Shown here: piece by piece, positions 5,902 through 8,695 of the stretch | Layout of the letters: the number at the start of each line of letters is the position of its first letter | Numbering within the stretch: the stretch's first letter is position 1 | DNA from: an uncultured Collinsella sp. | GTDB lineage: Bacteria > Actinomycetota > Coriobacteriia > Coriobacteriales > Coriobacteriaceae | Direction of reading: 5' to 3' | DNA: 8,695 nucleotides | NCBI GenBank assembly: GCA_900549655.1 | Contig: UROZ01000083.1 | Coordinates: 1 to 8,695 of the forward strand | Notes under the pieces: model-generated | What the model was told of the DNA's origin: nothing | Database searches by the model: none | The model's input: only the letters and a program-made list of their open reading frames with translations | Program-made: the position numbers and the translations under genes

Positions 5902-6561
5902 GTGTCCGCATTTCCGTTCGACGCCGTTATCTTTGACATGGACGGCGTTATTGTCGATACCGAGTATTACTACCTGGGCGAGACTGCCGCGTTTGCCAAG
6001 GAGCTTGGGCTTAACCTGACTCAAGAGGAGTTGAATGGGCAGGTTGGTACCTCGCATCAGTTCTTCCTGCATATGCTGGTCGATTGGTTTGAGCGCGCCG
6101 GTAAGGGGCATTTCACTGGCGAGGAAGCGTTGGCCCGTTGGGACGAGTGGGCGCATAAACGTCCGCGCGACTATCAGGCTTTGATTAACCCAGGCGCCGT
6201 GGATACGATTCGAGAGCTGCCGCGCCGTGGCGTTCGCGTGGCGCTTGCCAGCTCGTCTCCCATGGATAGCATCGAGGAAGTGCTCAATGCATGCGGGCTG
6301 TCGGATGCCTTTGAGTATGTGGTGAGCGGCGAGCAGTTTAAGGAGAGCAAGCCCGAGCCCGACATCTACCTGCATGCGCTGGACCTGCTGGGGCTGCCCG
6401 CGAATCGCTGCTGCTGCGTTGAGGATTCGGTGCCTGGCATCACTGCCGGCAAGCGAGCCGGCCTGACAGTCATTGCCAAGCGCGAGGAGCGCTTTGGATT
6501 TAGCCAGGATGCCGCGGACAAGATTATCGACCAGTTGCCGGAGCTGCTCACGCTTTCTTAG
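5902..6561 (+). CDS. HAD-IA phosphatase, beta-phosphoglucomutase-like
   Basis: This 219-residue HAD hydrolase has the form of the beta-phosphoglucomutase/sugar phosphatase group, acting on a phosphorylated sugar or similar metabolite in the cytoplasm. Motif I is FDMDGVIVDTE (D12 nucleophile, D14), motif II is ASSSP (116-120), motif III is K150 in KESKPEPDIY, and motif IV is CVEDSVPGI with E174 and D175. The helical cap lies between residues about 20 and 85. The start is GTG at 5902, preceded by GGGAGGG. It follows the Cof-type gene after 63 bases with a terminator between them, so the two are neighbours but not a simple operon. Phosphoglucomutase and plain phosphatase activities cannot be separated by these motifs. 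Confidence 0.92.
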   Translation: MSAFPFDAVIFDMDGVIVDTEYYYLGETAAFAKELGLNLTQEELNGQVGTSHQFFLHMLVDWFERAGKGHFTGEEALARWDEWAHKRPRDYQALINPGAVDTIRELPRRGVRVALASSSPMDSIEEVLNACGLSDAFEYVVSGEQFKESKPEPDIYLHALDLLGLPANRCCCVEDSVPGITAGKRAGLTVIAKREERFGFSQDAADKIIDQLPELLTLS

Positions 6562-6562
6562 G

Positions 6563-6584
6563 AGCGCGGTAGTTGCGCGTTTTT
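6563..6584 (+). terminator. Terminator after the HAD-IA phosphatase gene
   Basis: AGCGCG (6563-6568) pairs with CGCGTT (6576-6581) around a 7-base loop, including G-U pairing, and the T-run TTTTT (6580-6584) follows. It begins two bases after the TAG stop. It is short but well placed. Confidence 0.65.
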
Positions 6585-6645
6585 CGGGTCTGATGAGTAA
6601 ATACCCGACATTTTGGTGCGACACCTAGCATACTTTAAGCTAATG

Positions 6646-6680
6646 CGGGCTTAAGGACTTGTTGAATGCCCTTAAGCCTG
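6646..6680. promoter_or_regulatory. Inverted repeat overlapping the gntR promoter, possible autoregulatory operator
   Basis: GGCTTAAGG (6648-6656) and CCTTAAGCC (6670-6678) are perfect 9-bp arms 13 bases apart, extendable by a G-U and a C-G pair to 6646-6680. The left arm lies just upstream of the -35 box and the right arm lies between -35 and -10. A related half-site TTTAAGC occurs just upstream near 6634. GntR-family repressors often bind such symmetric sites at their own promoter. As RNA it could also fold into a hairpin followed by TTTT, so a terminator role is possible. Confidence 0.5.
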
Positions 6681-6689
6681 TTTTAGAAT
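6662..6689 (+). promoter_or_regulatory. Probable promoter of the gntR-type gene
   Basis: The -35 box TTGAAT (6662-6667, 4 of 6) and the -10 box TAGAAT (6684-6689, 5 of 6) are 16 bases apart, in an AT-rich stretch 22 bases before the start codon. Confidence 0.5.
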
Positions 6690-6711
6690 TAATTGTGCTG
6701 GGAGAGGGTAT

Positions 6712-7455
6712 ATGCCACCGACTGAAGGGCCAACTGACGGTAAAGCAGCGATACCGCTGTACCAACAGGTCATTGATATCATTAAAAACGAAATCAACTC
6801 CGGCGCCTACAAGGCAGGCGCGCGGATACCCAACGAATTCGAATTGGCTGAGAGCTATAAAGTTGGCCGCGTTACCGTGCGACGCGCTATTGAGGAGCTC
6901 GTCCAGCAGGGCTATCTAACGAAGCGACAGGGGAAAGGCACGTTTGTCAATGCCCCCAAGCTCAAGCGCAAGATTCGCCAGAAGGATGACGTCCAGAGTT
7001 TTTCGGACGCATGCCGCGTTAACGGAATGGAACCGGGGGCGTGTGTCATTTCGAGAAAGATACTGCCGGCGGATTCCACCGAAGCGCAGTTCTTTGGTGT
7101 TCCCGTTGGAACTGACTTGATTTGCGTTGAGCGCGTGCGCACTGCCGATGGCGTCCCTGTCATGCTCGAGAACAACATATATGTTTACGAGGACAACGCC
7201 TATCTATCAACGGCACCTCTATCTAACCAATCCATTTTTGAGTTCGTGCGCAACCGGACGGGCCGCACGCCCGCGTTTACCGACCCGTGCACGCTCGAGA
7301 TCGCGTGCGCGTCGCCCGAGGTCGCTCGACTGTTGGCAGTTCCCGTTGGCGAACCCTTGTTTTATATGGAAGCCTTCTTTTTCGATGAGCAGCGGCGGCC
7401 GTTTATCATCGGTCGTCAGCGGATCGTTGGGTCTCGCTACGTTTTTGACATCTAG
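6712..7455 (+). CDS. GntR-family transcriptional regulator, HutC/UTRA type
   Basis: This 247-residue DNA-binding protein combines an N-terminal winged helix-turn-helix (about residues 14-80) with a C-terminal UTRA ligand-binding domain (about 100-240). The first domain shows the classic sequence IPLYQQVIDIIKNEINSG, then IPNEFELAESYKVGRVTVRRAIEELVQQGYL and RQGKGTFV. UTRA marks include VERVRTADGVPVMLENNIY (139-157) and FYMEAFFFDEQRRPFIIGRQRI (217-238). Such proteins usually repress a nearby uptake or catabolic gene until a small molecule binds. The ATG is preceded by GGGAG. An inverted repeat sits in its promoter, and a strong terminator separates it from the downstream carrier gene, which has its own palindrome at 7609-7631; the carrier is its most likely target. 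The ligand is unknown. Confidence 0.94.
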   Translation: MPPTEGPTDGKAAIPLYQQVIDIIKNEINSGAYKAGARIPNEFELAESYKVGRVTVRRAIEELVQQGYLTKRQGKGTFVNAPKLKRKIRQKDDVQSFSDACRVNGMEPGACVISRKILPADSTEAQFFGVPVGTDLICVERVRTADGVPVMLENNIYVYEDNAYLSTAPLSNQSIFEFVRNRTGRTPAFTDPCTLEIACASPEVARLLAVPVGEPLFYMEAFFFDEQRRPFIIGRQRIVGSRYVFDI

Positions 7456-7465
7456 GACATTGCGA

Positions 7466-7505
7466 ATGGAAACGCCCGGTGGATCATCTCACCGGGCGTT
7501 TCCAT
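7466..7505. terminator. Strong terminator after the gntR-type gene
   Basis: The 16-base arms at 7466-7481 (ATGGAAACGCCCGGTG) and 7490-7505 are perfect complements around an 8-base loop. It starts 10 bases after the stop. The run TTT lies within the descending arm and no long T-run follows. The near symmetry means it could act from both directions. Confidence 0.8.
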
Positions 7506-7565
7506 ACCGTTCACGGCGCAAACGCGACCGTTCAACCGCGTTGCGGCAATCAGTTTGAAATTATC

Positions 7566-7594
7566 TTGATGAAGGAAAAAGCTGCTGGTAATCT
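7566..7594 (+). promoter_or_regulatory. Tentative promoter of the carrier gene
   Basis: A -35 box TTGATG (7566-7571) and a weak -10 box TAATCT (7589-7594) are 17 bases apart. This would start transcription near 7601, just ahead of the palindrome at 7609. The -10 match is poor. Confidence 0.3.
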
Positions 7595-7608
7595 ATGGGA
7601 CGTCATAG

Positions 7609-7631
7609 AACGTTTGCATTGTGCAAACGTT
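7609..7631. promoter_or_regulatory. 23-bp perfect palindrome upstream of the carrier gene, probable operator
   Basis: AACGTTTGCA (7609-7618) and TGCAAACGTT (7622-7631) are perfect 10-bp arms around TTG. It lies 42 bases before the start codon. No T-run follows, so it is read as a protein-binding site, probably for the adjacent GntR-type repressor. The core AAACGTT also resembles LacI/CcpA-family sites, so another regulator is possible. Placement downstream of the likely promoter fits repression by blocking polymerase. Confidence 0.65.
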
Positions 7632-7673
7632 GAAGCGAGATGCGATGCAGTCTCGAGTTCTTTGGAGGTATCT

Positions 7674-8695
7674 ATGTCAGATACGAAGGCGAAGAAGACA
7701 AACAGACGTTTTAAGTTCAAATTACCGCATGTCTATACGATCATGTTCTTGCTGATCGTTGTCTTTGCGGTCCTGACTTGGATCGTTCCCTCTGGTCAGT
7801 ATCAACGCAAGACGATTTCGACGGCGGCGGGCGAGCGTGAAGTCGCCGTTGCTGGAACCTATGAACAGGTTGATAAGAACTACACCGATTCCGAGACCGG
7901 CGAGACCATCAATCTGGGCCAGGATATCTTTGCGGTCCTGCAAGCGCCTACTAAGGGCATCCAGGAGGCTGCCGACGTCGTTGCGTTCGTCTTATTGATT
8001 GGCGGATCGTTCGCGATCATCACCAAGACCAACGCTTTGAATGCCGGCATGAGCCGTGTGATTAAAAAGCTCAAGAACAAGGACATCCTCATCATTCCCA
8101 TCACGATGACGTTGCTGTCCATTTGCGGCACTACGTTTGGTATGTCTGAGGAAGCCCTGCCGTTCTATGCCATCTTCATTCCCATCATGATGGGTATCGG
8201 TTATGACTCGATGACGGCATTTATCATCTGCTTCCTTGGTCCTAACCTGGGATATTGTGCTTCGACCATCGACCCGTTTAATGTTTTGATCGCCCAAGGC
8301 ATCATTGGCATCGAGGGTAATCCGCAACTGTGGCTGCGCGCCGTTTCTTGGGTCATCTTCACTGCCGTCGGTATCGCATGGGCCATGCGCTACGCCATGC
8401 GCGTCAAGAAAAACCCCGAGTCGTCCATTGCGTACGAGGACGATAAGCTCAAGCGTATTGAGTTTTCCGTGACCGATGCCTCCATCGAGGAAGAGTTCAC
8501 TATCCGTCAGAAGCTCGTGCTTATCGATTTTGCTTGCGGTATGGGCATTATCGTCTGGGGCCTTGTTACCCAGGGCTGGTACATGAATGAGATTTCCGCC
8601 GTGTTCCTTGGCATGGGCTTGCTTGCCGGTATCCTGGGCGGTCTTGACCAGCAGACGATCGCAGAGGAGTTCGTTAAGGGTCTCGCCGACTTTGC
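7674..8695 (+). CDS. YfcC/DcuC-family membrane carrier, N-terminal part (3' end outside window)
   Basis: The first 340 residues of an inner-membrane carrier are present; the frame stays open to the window end. The opening FKLPHVYTIMFLLIVVFAVLTWIVPSG (first membrane helix, about residues 19-39) is typical of YfcC proteins in the DcuC C4-dicarboxylate carrier superfamily. Further hydrophobic segments lie near 101-117, 138-152, 162-176, 181-197, 222-240, 282-299 and 306-323. The polar re-entrant-like stretch FLGPNLGYCASTIDPFNVLIAQG (187-209) is a family hallmark, probably in the substrate path. An extracytoplasmic loop of about 50 residues follows helix 1, and a charged loop lies near 243-280. 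GGAGG precedes the ATG by 5 bases. Substrates of this family include dicarboxylates and amino acids; which applies here is not visible. It is probably controlled by the upstream GntR-type protein through the palindrome at 7609-7631. Full-length relatives have about 460-500 residues. Confidence 0.88.
   Translation, partial: MSDTKAKKTNRRFKFKLPHVYTIMFLLIVVFAVLTWIVPSGQYQRKTISTAAGEREVAVAGTYEQVDKNYTDSETGETINLGQDIFAVLQAPTKGIQEAADVVAFVLLIGGSFAIITKTNALNAGMSRVIKKLKNKDILIIPITMTLLSICGTTFGMSEEALPFYAIFIPIMMGIGYDSMTAFIICFLGPNLGYCASTIDPFNVLIAQGIIGIEGNPQLWLRAVSWVIFTAVGIAWAMRYAMRVKKNPESSIAYEDDKLKRIEFSVTDASIEEEFTIRQKLVLIDFACGMGIIVWGLVTQGWYMNEISAVFLGMGLLAGILGGLDQQTIAEEFVKGLADF

Noticed and set aside
5191..6624. 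Long minus-strand open frame (477 codons) spanning both HAD phosphatase genes
   Set aside because: It runs opposite two well-supported genes and crosses their intergenic terminator. The protein has no family features, and long antisense open frames are common in GC-rich coding sequence.
1..8695. CRISPR array, tRNA, rRNA or insertion-sequence transposase
   Set aside because: I looked for regularly spaced repeats, cloverleaf-like sequence and transposase motifs and saw none.

Overview
The window reads as chromosomal sequence from a GC-rich, anaerobic, probably gut-associated actinomycete. Collinsella or another member of the Coriobacteriia is my best guess. This rests on codon bias, strong Shine-Dalgarno sites and gene content (pgi, deoC, HAD phosphatases, GntR regulator, YfcC-type carrier). 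It is an inference from style, because there is no rRNA or other marker gene to confirm it.

Layout. (1) 1-450: the 3' end of pgi (glucose-6-phosphate isomerase) and its hairpin terminator. (2) 358-3893: a probable small integrated element. The last 32 bases of pgi plus two bases past the stop (358-389) are repeated with one mismatch at 3862-3893, and each copy is followed by a near-identical GGGGCCCG-type terminator. The gene body is not duplicated, so this looks like an attL/attR pair made by insertion into the 3' end of pgi. Inside is one minus-strand operon of three genes: an unrecognised 296-residue protein, a ClpP-type serine protease with an intact triad, and a VirD4/TraG-type ATPase lacking the membrane anchor. 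No integrase or relaxase is present, so the element looks like a cis-mobilizable or decayed derivative, or a cargo module moved by helper functions. (3) 4172-6561: plus-strand housekeeping genes: deoC, a Cof-type HAD phosphatase and a beta-phosphoglucomutase-like HAD phosphatase, with terminators after the last two. (4) 6646-8695: a GntR/HutC-type repressor with a promoter-overlapping inverted repeat, a strong terminator, then a 23-bp perfect palindrome and the start of a YfcC/DcuC-type membrane carrier that runs off the window. The repressor and carrier probably form one regulatory unit.

The most unusual part is the pgi-inserted element, with its pairing of a ClpP protease and a soluble VirD4-like ATPase that are translationally coupled by an 8-bp overlap. 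Whether this is a remnant of a conjugative element or a self-standing system cannot be settled from the sequence alone.
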